Shown here: piece after piece, positions 37,077-44,843 of the stretch
Layout: each line of letters opens with the position of its first letter
Position numbering within the stretch: the stretch's first letter is position 1
NCBI RefSeq assembly: GCF_002077945.1
Contig: NZ_LVYD01000079.1
Coordinates: 1 to 57,190 of the forward strand
DNA from: Niastella vici
GTDB taxonomy: Bacteria > Bacteroidota > Bacteroidia > Chitinophagales > Chitinophagaceae
DNA length: 57,190 nt
Direction of reading: 5' to 3'
Notes under the pieces: generated by a model
The model's input: the letters and a program-made list of their open reading frames with translations, nothing else
Database searches by the model: none
What the model was told of the DNA's origin: nothing
Program-made: the position numbers and the translations under genes

Positions 37077-37514
37077 TTACAGATGCGCTTTGATCTTTTT
37101 TTCGAGCCTGCTTTTGGGATAAACCCCTACAACCCGGTCAACCACTTTCCCGTTCTTTATGAACAAAATGGTAGGGATGGAAGTAACGTTATACTTTCCA
37201 CAGATGTTCGGGTTTTGGTCAACATTCAGTTTACCGACATTCACTTTGCCACTGTAATCTTTTGCCAGCTCTTCCACCACCGGGCCCATTGCGCGGCAGG
37301 GACCACACCAGGTAGCCCAAAAATCGACCAGGGTTAATTTATCGGCTGAAAGCACTTTTTTCTGAAAATTGGCATCGGTGAATTCCTGCGTGTCGCCATC
37401 AGTAGTAAGGACAATGGTTTTTTCGGTCAATTCCTGTTTTGCGGGTTGGTGATCAGTTGTATTGAACAGGGTAATTACCGGAAATAAGAACGAAAAGAAA
37501 AGCGGGTATTTCAT
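37077..37514 (-). CDS. Exported thioredoxin
   Basis: This 145-residue protein starts at ATG 37514, where a clear signal peptide begins (MKYPLFFSFLFPVITLF); extra codons upstream are not needed. After a short linker the thioredoxin fold carries the active site WCGPC (Cys70, Cys73), then the cis-Pro in TSIPTILF and the closing helix. It is probably a periplasmic reductant or disulfide-handling protein. It is the first of three thioredoxins in 1.5 kb. Its sequence is the most diverged of the three. Confidence 0.92.
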   Translation of the reverse strand: MKYPLFFSFLFPVITLFNTTDHQPAKQELTEKTIVLTTDGDTQEFTDANFQKKVLSADKLTLVDFWATWCGPCRAMGPVVEELAKDYSGKVNVGKLNVDQNPNICGKYNVTSIPTILFIKNGKVVDRVVGVYPKSRLEKKIKAHL

Positions 37515-37587
37515 GTGAGTTGTTATTTGTTGTATAAGACACCGTAAGATATATAAATTGGCGCACATGTAAAGGGTATAGAATGCC

Positions 37588-37624
37588 CAAAAAAGGCGGC
37601 CTCCCGCTTCAACCGGGAGGCCGC
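37588..37624 (-). terminator. Terminator downstream of the second thioredoxin and its remnant
   Basis: On the minus strand, GCGGCCTCCCG with its complement (37596-37624) and a seven-base loop is followed by a C and a run of six Ts. It closes the transcript that reads through thioredoxin 2 and the remnant after it. Confidence 0.85.
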
Positions 37625-37647
37625 TTATCTGTATATTATAATTTCAG

Positions 37648-37800
37648 TTATCTATAACAACGAGTTATGGTCATGCTGAAGCTGCCATTTGTAACCGTGG
37701 CCCGGTTGTGAATGCTGTCAATGAAAATATCAACAAAGCCATTGGTGACCGCATTGCCATTGCAGTTTATGGCCGTACCTGAAACTGTAACCAAACGCGC
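37648..37800 (-). pseudogene. Remnant of the regulatory-domain lipoprotein gene
   Basis: Directly after the stop of thioredoxin 2, and in the same frame, 50 codons read VSGTAINCNGNAVTNGFVDI and FIDSIHNRATVTNGSFSM before a stop at 37648-37650. This closely matches the lipoprotein encoded at 35182-36945 (VSGSAVNCSGGPVTNGFVDI, then SIDEAHNRVAITNGSFSM). The DNA similarity is visible over about 120 bases against 35700-35822. It has no start codon of its own in a sensible place. It is what remains of a second copy of that gene. Confidence 0.85.
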
Positions 37801-38118
37801 TTATATATGTTGTTCTATCTTCTTTACAAAGTTGCTTTTCGGTTGTGCACCAACCAGTTTATCTACCACCTTCCCGTCTTTAATGAAAAGAATAACAGGA
37901 ATATTAGTAATACCATATTTAACAGCTGTTTCAGCATTATAATCAACGTTTATCTTCCCTACATTTATTTTACCCTCATATTCTTTTGATAATTGTTCAA
38001 TGATCGGCTTAATAGCAATGCAGGGTGGGCACCATTCGGCCCAAAAATCAACTACAGTTAATTTATCTGAGGAAAGGACTTTATCCTTGAAGTTCGCATC
38101 GGTAAATTCTAATGCCAT
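37801..38118 (-). CDS. Thioredoxin with WCPPC active site
   Basis: This is a 105-residue cytoplasmic thioredoxin. The redox motif is WCPPC (Cys30, Cys33) in place of the usual WCGPC, and the following residues are IAIKPII instead of RAIGPVI. Both changes would be expected to shift redox potential or partner choice. The cis-Pro segment TNIPVILF is intact. It is a close tandem paralog of thioredoxin 3, with the last 19 residues identical. Just past its stop codon the same frame continues into a 50-codon gene remnant. Confidence 0.93.
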   Translation of the reverse strand: MALEFTDANFKDKVLSSDKLTVVDFWAEWCPPCIAIKPIIEQLSKEYEGKINVGKINVDYNAETAVKYGITNIPVILFIKDGKVVDKLVGAQPKSNFVKKIEQHI

Positions 38119-38208
38119 ATGTATAAATTTTACTGTAAAGTTGAACCTTCGTTTCTTAAAATGATGTTATCAACAAATTGAGTTTTCAACCGGGTTATGC
38201 ACCTTGTA

Positions 38209-38245
38209 AAAAAGAAAGCCATCCCTGGCTGAACCGGGGATGGCT
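38209..38245 (-). terminator. Terminator of thioredoxin 3
   Basis: AGCCATCCC and its complement (38217-38245) are flanked by a run of Ts on both strands (TTTTTATT in plus, TTTCTTTTTT in minus). It ends thioredoxin 3 and could act in both directions. Confidence 0.82.
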
Positions 38246-38264
38246 TTTTATTATTTGGAAGTGC

Positions 38265-38582
38265 TTATATATGTTGTTCTATCTTCTTTACAAAGTTGCT
38301 TTTCGGTTGTGCACCAACCAGCTTGTCTACCACTTTACCACCTTTAATGAAAAGGATAGCGGGGATAGAAGTAACACCGTAATTTATAGATAACTGCGGA
38401 TTATGGTCAACGTTCACTTTCCCTACGTTTATTTTGCCATCGTATTCTTTTGATAATTCTTCAATTACCGGTCCAATAGCACGGCAGGGACCACACCACT
38501 CAGCCCAAAAATCTACTACTGTTAATTTATCAGAATCGAGGACCTTGTCCTGGAAGTTTGTGTCTGTGAATTCTAAAGCCAT
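38265..38582 (-). CDS. trxA: Thioredoxin
   Basis: This is a 105-residue cytoplasmic thioredoxin with the canonical WCGPC (Cys30, Cys33), the buried Asp in VVDFWAEW, cis-Pro in TSIPAILF and the Gly pair before the last helix (here IKGGKVVDKL). Of the three in the cluster it is closest to a housekeeping TrxA. Its 3' end is identical to thioredoxin 2 over 59 bases while the rest differs, pointing to recent gene conversion. Confidence 0.94.
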   Translation of the reverse strand: MALEFTDTNFQDKVLDSDKLTVVDFWAEWCGPCRAIGPVIEELSKEYDGKINVGKVNVDHNPQLSINYGVTSIPAILFIKGGKVVDKLVGAQPKSNFVKKIEQHI

Positions 38583-38774
38583 ATACTTAATTTTAGTGTG
38601 TAAAGTTTATAAATAAATTCTTAAACGTTTTCCAAAGTTTTACTTTTCAAAAAGTATTATCTGTTTGTCGAAATCTATGCCACACCGGTTGTTTACCATT
38701 CCTGTCAGCCCATTATCCATTCCCTTCTGCTGAATGCATTGATCACTAAAGCTTTCTGCAGCATTCACGGGGTT

Positions 38775-41700
38775 TTACGCCGTGACAACCTGTACATCCA
38801 GCTCGGGGCGGCTTTGTAAAAAGGCAGCCAATTCGTCATTCATTTCAATCCCGGCCTCCACTGTCGACAAACTCACCCGGCACATATTTTTGATGTCTTT
38901 AACATTGAATTTCAGGCGCGAACCACCGGGATAGCTTTTCAGGTTCTTTTCAAAGAAACGGATCAGTTCTTCATTCACGAACCTGGCTTCAATATCAATA
39001 ATAACCTGTTTTGTTAGATTTTGTTTAATGCTCTCCAGCAAACTGATCTTTTCGATCTTGAACTCAAACTCGGTCTTGTTGAACCGGGGTTTGAACGCGC
39101 CGGTGATAAACAGGTTCTTCCCTTTTTCGAGGTAATTGGTAAAGCGCATATAATCATCGCTCCACAGCATAAACTCGCTTTTGCCCGAATAGTCTTCGAT
39201 CCAGAAAGAACCGAACTGACGGCCGGTACGGGTAACCCGGTGCTGGGCATCGGTTACCAGCCCCGCCAGGCGAAAGCTTCTGCCGGGATTGGGCTGCAGG
39301 GCCAGCGTATCTTTTATTTCATTGAACTCGGCTAAGGTGGTGATGCCGTAATGTTTTATCTCGAACCGGAAGTGATCGAGCGGGTGACCGCTCATGAACA
39401 TGCCGGTAACCTCTTTTTCATAATTCAGTAATTCGGTCAGCGACCACACCTCGCAGGGTGGAATTTTTGGGGGCGCTATCTCCATTACTTCTGTAAGTCC
39501 ACCAAAGAGCGTATTACTGGTATTTACGTTCTGCGCCTGGTAAACGTTGCCAAAGCGCACGATCTTTTCGAGGCCGGTGCTGGTATCGTTTGGTGGCGTA
39601 AAGAAATATTGTGCGCGGTGCAGGTCGGGAAAACAATCGAATCCGCCGGCATATGCCAAACTTTCAAGCGTTTTCTTATTGACAGTGCGTTGGTTAACGC
39701 GTTTGATCATGTCGAAGATCGACACGAACGGACCGTTCTTTTCGCGTTCTTCTATCAGGCTTTCCACGGCTGCTTCACCCACACCTTTCATGCCTGCCAT
39801 GCCAAACCGTATATCGCCGTTCTTATTAACCGAGAAACCTTTTTTCGATTCATTTACATCAGGGCCCAAACACTTTATACCCATACGTTTACACTCTTCC
39901 ATAAAGAAGGTGATCTTTTCTATGTTGCCGGCGTTGTTCAACACCGCCGCCATGTACTCACTGGGGTAGTGGGCTTTTAAATAAGCAGTCTGGTACGCCA
40001 CATAGGCGTAACAGGTAGAGTGCGATTTGTTGAAGGCGTACTGGGCAAACGCTTCCCAGTCGGTCCAGATCTTTTCGAGCTTTTCGGCCGGATGGCCTTT
40101 TTCTGAAGCGCCTTTTACGAACTGGGCCTTCATTTTATCAAGCACCGCTTTTTGCTTTTTACCCATGGCCTTACGCAGTACGTCGGCATCGCCTTTACTG
40201 AAACCGGCCAGCTTTTGCGCCAGCAACATCACCTGCTCCTGGTATACGGTGATCCCGTACGACTCCTTCAGGTATTCCTCCATTTCAGGCAGGTCATACG
40301 TAATGGGCTCGCGGCCGTGTTTACGATCAATAAAGTTGGGGATATAAGCGAGCGGACCGGGCCGGTACAATGCGTTCATCGCAATAAGATCGGCGAACTG
40401 GTCAGCCTTGAGGTCGCGCAGGTATTTTTGCATCCCGGGACTTTCGAACTGGAACGTACCAACGGTTTCGGCCTTCTGGTACAGTTCGAATGTTTTGGGA
40501 TCGTCGAGTGGTATGGTCTCAATATCCAGTTCTACCCCATGGTTCTCTTTGATCATCCGCAGGGCGTTCTTGATGATGGTAAGGGTCTTCAAACCCAGGA
40601 AGTCCATCTTGATTACGCCGGCGTCTTCAATGATGCTACCCTCAAACTGGGTAACCCACAGGCTTGAGTCCTTGGCGGTACTAACCGGAATAAGATCGGT
40701 AAGGTCGCGGGGGGCAATGATGATACCGGCCGCGTGTATACCGGTGTTGCGCACAGAGCCTTCCAGCCTTTCTGCTTCGTGCAGCACGGTGGCGGTGAGG
40801 CCCTGCCCGTTGTATATTTCACGCAGCTTTTTAATGACCTCTATTTCATCGGGGCCAATGCCTTCTTTTTCTTCCAGCGATTTTTCACCTTCCTTCGGGT
40901 TCAGGGGCGCGTGCAGTACGCGACCTAATTCAATACCCGGTTTTTCAGGCACCATTTTGGCCAGGGCGTTCGATTCAACCAGGGGCAGGTCAAGCACCCG
41001 GGCCACGTCCTTGATACTACTTTTGGCGGCCATGGTACCGTAGGTAATGATCTGGGCCACCTGGTTAGTACCATATTTTTCCACTACATAGTCGATCACT
41101 TTCTGACGGCCTTCATCGTCGAAGTCCGTATCAATATCCGGCATCGACTTACGGTCGGGGTTCAAAAAGCGCTCGAACAGCAGGTTGTATTTAATGGGGT
41201 CAATATTGGTGATGCCTATACAGTAGGCCACCGCGCTGCCCGCCGCCGATCCACGGCCCGGGCCAATGAATACGCCCCGTTCGCGGCCGGCTTTAATAAA
41301 GTCGCTCACGATGAGGAAGTAACCCGCAAACCCCATGGTCTTTACGGTGAACAGCTCAAAATCGAGCCGCTCCTGAATATCGGGCGTAATATCTCCATAG
41401 CGTTGTTTAGCGCCTTCGTAGGTGAGGTGTTTGAGGTATTCCCACTGGTTCAGGTTACTGTCTTCTGTAATCTGAAACTCTTTTGGCAACGGGAAGGCCG
41501 GCAGTAAGATGTCCTTTTTCAGGTTCAGCAGCTCAACCCGGTCAACGATCATATTGGTATTATCGATCGATTCGGGAATGTCGCTGAACAGTTTCTTCAT
41601 TTCCTCCTGGCTCTTGAAGTAGAACTGGTCGTTGGGGAATTTAAAGCGGCGGTCCTTGATGTTGGTATCGTCGTTCACGAAATCATCAAAGCCCGGCGTG

Positions 41701-42416
41701 CTTTTCTTTTCACCGGTATTTATACACAACAGAATGTCGTGGGCGTTGTAATCGTCCTGGTCGGTATAGTGGCTGTCGTTGGTGGCAATAACGGGTACAT
41801 TGAATTTTTTGGCGAATTTCAACAGTACCTGGTTAATGATCTCCTGTTCCTTGAGGTTATGCCGTTGTATTTCTATGAAATAATCTTCGCCAAACATATC
41901 GAGCCACCATTTGAATTCCTGCTCGGCTTTTTCTTCCCCATCGTGCAAAATGGTTTGGGGCACGTAGGCGCCTATACAGCAGGTAGTGGCAATAAGCCCT
42001 TCCTTGTATTTTTCGATGAGGCCTTTATCAATACGGGGGTACTTGCTGTACATACCCTCTATGTACCCCAGGCTGGTTAATTTCACCAGGTTCTGGTAAC
42101 CGGTCTTGTTTTTGGCCAGCAGCACCTGGTGGTAGCGTTCGTCTTTTACTTCTTTTGAAAATACTTTCCGGTGCCGGTCTTCCACCACATAAAATTCGCA
42201 GCCCACGATGGGTTTTACCTTCAGGCTGCCGTCCTCGTTCTTATGTTTATAGGCTTCTGCTACGAATTCAAAGGCGCCGAACATGTTACCATGGTCGGTG
42301 ATGGCGATGGCGGGCATGCCGTCCTTGACGGCTTTTTTATACAAAGCCTGGATCGATGCCGCTCCATCGAGTAATGAAAACTGTGTATGAACGTGTAAGT
42401 GTGAGAATTTACACAT
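38775..42416 (-). CDS. dnaE: DNA polymerase III subunit alpha
   Basis: This 1213-residue replicative polymerase begins with the PHP domain (FSHLHVHTQFSLLDGAA). The C-family polymerase core has GPGRGSAAGSAVAYCIGIT and the catalytic acidic motif PDIDTDFDD, then the fingers (ALYRPGPL, YGITVYQEQVM) and the helix-hairpin-helix region. An OB-fold (RLAGLVTDAQHRVTRTGRQFGSFWIEDYSG) and a C-terminal tau-binding region follow. Length and order are those of Bacteroidota DnaE. It is transcribed alone from the divergent gap at 42.4-42.8 kb. Confidence 0.97.
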   Translation of the reverse strand: MCKFSHLHVHTQFSLLDGAASIQALYKKAVKDGMPAIAITDHGNMFGAFEFVAEAYKHKNEDGSLKVKPIVGCEFYVVEDRHRKVFSKEVKDERYHQVLLAKNKTGYQNLVKLTSLGYIEGMYSKYPRIDKGLIEKYKEGLIATTCCIGAYVPQTILHDGEEKAEQEFKWWLDMFGEDYFIEIQRHNLKEQEIINQVLLKFAKKFNVPVIATNDSHYTDQDDYNAHDILLCINTGEKKSTPGFDDFVNDDTNIKDRRFKFPNDQFYFKSQEEMKKLFSDIPESIDNTNMIVDRVELLNLKKDILLPAFPLPKEFQITEDSNLNQWEYLKHLTYEGAKQRYGDITPDIQERLDFELFTVKTMGFAGYFLIVSDFIKAGRERGVFIGPGRGSAAGSAVAYCIGITNIDPIKYNLLFERFLNPDRKSMPDIDTDFDDEGRQKVIDYVVEKYGTNQVAQIITYGTMAAKSSIKDVARVLDLPLVESNALAKMVPEKPGIELGRVLHAPLNPKEGEKSLEEKEGIGPDEIEVIKKLREIYNGQGLTATVLHEAERLEGSVRNTGIHAAGIIIAPRDLTDLIPVSTAKDSSLWVTQFEGSIIEDAGVIKMDFLGLKTLTIIKNALRMIKENHGVELDIETIPLDDPKTFELYQKAETVGTFQFESPGMQKYLRDLKADQFADLIAMNALYRPGPLAYIPNFIDRKHGREPITYDLPEMEEYLKESYGITVYQEQVMLLAQKLAGFSKGDADVLRKAMGKKQKAVLDKMKAQFVKGASEKGHPAEKLEKIWTDWEAFAQYAFNKSHSTCYAYVAYQTAYLKAHYPSEYMAAVLNNAGNIEKITFFMEECKRMGIKCLGPDVNESKKGFSVNKNGDIRFGMAGMKGVGEAAVESLIEEREKNGPFVSIFDMIKRVNQRTVNKKTLESLAYAGGFDCFPDLHRAQYFFTPPNDTSTGLEKIVRFGNVYQAQNVNTSNTLFGGLTEVMEIAPPKIPPCEVWSLTELLNYEKEVTGMFMSGHPLDHFRFEIKHYGITTLAEFNEIKDTLALQPNPGRSFRLAGLVTDAQHRVTRTGRQFGSFWIEDYSGKSEFMLWSDDYMRFTNYLEKGKNLFITGAFKPRFNKTEFEFKIEKISLLESIKQNLTKQVIIDIEARFVNEELIRFFEKNLKSYPGGSRLKFNVKDIKNMCRVSLSTVEAGIEMNDELAAFLQSRPELDVQVVTA

Positions 42417-42622
42417 GTGTTTGTTCTAATAAATAGGTTTTGATTAGTTGATTCTTTCCTGTATCTTACTTAAATGCCTCATTTCCAATAGGAAACCCAT
42501 CAGAATATAAACACGAAATTGTGGTATAAAGTTCTTTAATCAATAGTGAACCCGATAAAATTTTATGAACAGAATGGGAATAAAAATAATTGTGAAGAAA
42601 GTTCAAAGATAACAGTTCAGGG
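42417..42622. promoter_or_regulatory. dnaE upstream region with candidate promoter
   Basis: The dnaE side of the 386-base gap before the NlpC/P60 gene is AT-rich and contains TATCTTTG on the minus strand (42604-42611), which fits the TAnnTTTG -7 box. A TTTG lies upstream of it with a 23-base spacer, slightly long. Otherwise nothing is recognised. The remainder of the gap holds the structured element entered separately. Confidence 0.45.
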
Positions 42623-42721
42623 TTCGGCTGAAAGCAAAACGCCGAAAGTAAGCGTCCTTTGCCGGCTGGGCGCCGGCCCGAATGCGGGGGAGCCGTGTTA
42701 AGTCCTGTGCCTTAAGCCGAA
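42623..42721 (+). promoter_or_regulatory. Candidate structured RNA leader of the NlpC/P60 gene
   Basis: This GC-rich stretch about 80 bases before the GTG start can fold in two ways. TTCGGC at 42623-42628 pairs either with GCCGAA at 42641-42646 (local hairpin) or with GCCGAA at 42716-42721 (long-range closing stem, extended by one pair). Inside are GCCGGC/GCCGGC (42661-42677) and TTAAG/CTTAA around an eight-base loop (42698-42715). Competing pairings are typical of switches. It matches no riboswitch consensus that I can recall, including ydaO-type c-di-AMP switches. Confidence 0.4.
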
Positions 42722-42802
42722 TTTCATTACTGGCAATGTATTTGCTATTTTTACGGCCTGCCTACGGGGGCATGCCTTGCCTTAAAATAAAATGTCCAGC
42801 CT

Positions 42803-43594
42803 GTGAAGTATCTGATTATCATTATATCCGCCCTGTTGGTGCATGCTGTTCCGGCAGCAGCCCATCATCCGTTCTACCCCCAACCGGTGTCGGCCGACAC
42901 GGCTGTTATGCCGGGCAACGAGCCTCAATTCATTGACGGGATCGTTACCGGGGATGAAAATGACGATGAAATAAGCCAGGACGGTAAAAAGAAAAAAAGC
43001 GCCAAAACAGGCAATAGCAGCTCTACCACTTCCACCACCAAATCGAAACGGGTTACCAGTCCCACCCAGAAGCTGGCCGCACTTACGCCCGATGAAGAGA
43101 ACCTGATCAGCGATCTGCATAATAAAAAGAATGTAAAAGCCATTGGTATTGAGCTCAGTGCCCCGCTGCAGTTCAAATATGCCATTTTACTCGATGTGCC
43201 GGTTGAAATGATCAATGACAATAAATTGCTCGAACTGATCGAAAGCTGGTACGGCACCAAATACAAATATGGGGGCGATGACCGGGAAGGGGTCGATTGC
43301 AGCGGTTTTACCCGGGCATTTATGAACGCCTATTATGAGGTAACGCTTTCCCGCCGCAGTGAGGACCAATACCTTCAGTGTAAAAAGGTGAAAAAGAAAA
43401 AATTAAGACAGGGCGACCTGGTATTTTTTAAAACCCGCGGCGCCAAAGGCGGCATTTCGCACGTGGGCATTTACCTGTGTAATAATAAATTCCTTCATGC
43501 TGCTACCAGCACCGGGGTAATGATCAGCGACCTGGATGAAGATTACTACAAGGCCAGGTATGCAGGGGGAGGAAGGATTCCCGGAGAAAATTAA
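42803..43594 (+). CDS. NlpC/P60 (C40) cell-wall peptidase
   Basis: This 263-residue exported protein starts at GTG 42803, the only start in frame with the signal peptide (MKYLIIIISALLVHA). A low-complexity Lys/Ser/Thr linker is followed by an NlpC/P60 domain with the catalytic Cys166 in GVDCSGFTRAF and His220 in GGISHVGIYL; the third polar residue follows in FLHAATS. Such enzymes cleave peptide stems of peptidoglycan. It is a single-gene unit with a possible structured leader upstream and a perfect 16-bp hairpin downstream. Confidence 0.93.
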   Translation: MKYLIIIISALLVHAVPAAAHHPFYPQPVSADTAVMPGNEPQFIDGIVTGDENDDEISQDGKKKKSAKTGNSSSTTSTTKSKRVTSPTQKLAALTPDEENLISDLHNKKNVKAIGIELSAPLQFKYAILLDVPVEMINDNKLLELIESWYGTKYKYGGDDREGVDCSGFTRAFMNAYYEVTLSRRSEDQYLQCKKVKKKKLRQGDLVFFKTRGAKGGISHVGIYLCNNKFLHAATSTGVMISDLDEDYYKARYAGGGRIPGEN

Positions 43595-43610
43595 AGAGTA
43601 GAAATAAAAA

Positions 43611-43660
43611 AGAAATGAGAAAGTAAGGCGATAGCTGAGTTTACTTTCTCATTTCTCTTT
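43611..43660 (+). terminator. Perfect 16-bp hairpin after the NlpC/P60 gene
   Basis: AGAAATGAGAAAGTAA at 43611-43626 is exactly complementary to 43641-43656, with a 14-base loop and CTTTT following. The stem is AT-rich and its arms show a weak 7-base rhythm like the heptad elements elsewhere. Confidence 0.7.
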
Positions 43661-43760
43661 TACAGGTTTCCCAAAAAGTTATTGGATCGGTGCGCCTAAG
43701 CCCTTGCCAGGGCGCGTTGCCGGTTTACGGCATAATCTCTTAATTAATTACAATTACTTC

Positions 43761-44201
43761 TTACGCTGCCATCGAGAACGTGATCACCGTGCCTTCGTGA
43801 CGCTGGTTATAGATATTGATATGTCCACCCAGACTGCGGGCAGCGGCTACCACTTCTGAAAATCCATGGGCTATAGTGCTGTAGTAATTGGAGGCGTTGT
43901 TGCGCACCCGTATCTGCACGCCTTCGGGTTTCGATTCTGCTTCAATACGGATGCAGGCATTATGCGAACAGTTGATCGCATTGTTCAGGAGATTGCCGAT
44001 CACAAAGGCCAGTACCTGCTCATCGGCATGCAATTGAAATGTTTCTTTTACGTCGTTAATAATAAAACTGTGTTGGTTTACGGCCAGCGGAATAAAACTG
44101 TTCATGAGCTGGTCTACCAGTTGATAAAGGGATACGTTGTTGGTTGTGCCTGTTGGGGCAATTGTTGGTGTTGCGGGGAGTGTAATTGACAAGCTTTTCA
44201 T
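43761..44201 (-). CDS. Stand-alone, degenerate HATPase-domain protein
   Basis: This is a 146-residue protein starting at ATG 44201 (MKSLSITLPATP). After a variable N-terminus comes a histidine-kinase-like ATPase fold: LHADEQVLAFVIGNLLNNAINCSH holds the N box, and the end (GGHINIYNQRHEGTVITFSM) has the last strands. It has no HisKA helix. The G1 box, normally D.G.G, reads NNASNYYS, and the glycine-rich lid is not visible, so ATP binding may be lost. It could be an anti-sigma-like or signalling adaptor. The function is unknown. Confidence 0.7.
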   Translation of the reverse strand: MKSLSITLPATPTIAPTGTTNNVSLYQLVDQLMNSFIPLAVNQHSFIINDVKETFQLHADEQVLAFVIGNLLNNAINCSHNACIRIEAESKPEGVQIRVRNNASNYYSTIAHGFSEVVAAARSLGGHINIYNQRHEGTVITFSMAA

Positions 44202-44609
44202 AAAAGGACCTTTAATAAATGATGAACAATAATCAGCAATCAAAAAAATCAGAAACGGAATTCAAAGGGATACGAACTAAAAACGAGCTGGTTTTGAAAA
44301 GGTATTGTTGTTTTCGTCAGAGACCGATCTACATTTCATCAGGGACTTTTTCCAAGAACTCCATTACTTCTTGTAATTCTTTATCAAAGTAACGCCAGAA
44401 AAAGGGCGATCGCATCAACTTACCTGCTATTCATGCTAAAAATATAGCAAAGCATAAATGCGCACTACATGTTTTCATGTAAAATCGACGTGTTTGAAAA
44501 GAAAAACGATTACACAATCGATTGCATTAAATGGCTTTTCGACACTTAATGGCGTTATTATGACAATTAATGTTAAGGAAATGCTAATGAAAGCGCGTGC
44601 ATTTTTACT

Positions 44610-44645
44610 TACGCAATCGTTTTCGTAAGTATTTAATCAGGTAAT
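44610..44645. repeat. 36-bp repeat, copy 1
   Basis: The copy starts TACGCAATCGTTTTCGTAAG and ends ATCAGGTAAT. It is embedded in an inverted repeat ACTTACG/CGTAAGT (44607-44630). The core GCAATCGTTTTC with a central CG resembles half-palindromic LacI-family operators. Copy 2 differs only in the middle TATTTA/TAATTA stretch. Confidence 0.75.
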
Positions 44646-44788
44646 TATGGGGGGGAAGCAGGATGTGGGGAATATAAAATATGAAGTCGCGGCCTTAAGC
44701 CAGAAGCAGGAAAAACGGAAAACAGGGTTCTTCTTACTTTGAACAATCATCTTAAACGTTTACCTGTGTTTTTTAAATACTTATTTCA

Positions 44789-44824
44789 TACGCAATCGTT
44801 TTCGTAAGTAATTATTCAGGTAAT
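44789..44824. repeat. 36-bp repeat, copy 2
   Basis: This copy carries the same first 22 bases as copy 1 (through CGTAAGTA) and the same TCAGGTAAT end, 179 bases further right. It lies just after the flippase stop codon on the minus strand. Confidence 0.75.
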
Positions 44825-44843
44825 AAGGGTCAGGAAGTATTTC

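Larger units (their letters stand above)
44202..44843. other. Long gap with duplicated segment and palindromic sites
   Basis: No gene is seen in these 642 bases. The stretch is AT-rich upstream of the HATPase gene. It contains two 36-base near-identical repeats (separate entries), the perfect palindrome TAAACGTTTA (44753-44762), and ACAATCGATTGCA-like sequence near 44512-44525. The right-hand part repeats the flippase gene's own 3' end region in degenerate form. Confidence 0.55.

Noticed and set aside
39547..41043. Several long plus-strand frames over dnaE
   Set aside because: They mirror the strongly coding minus strand and have compositions typical of antisense frames.
42623..42721. ydaO-type c-di-AMP riboswitch or cobalamin riboswitch
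   Set aside because: A GGGGGAGCC-like string and GC stems are present, but the conserved GGGTGAATC-type and B12-box sequences are missing.
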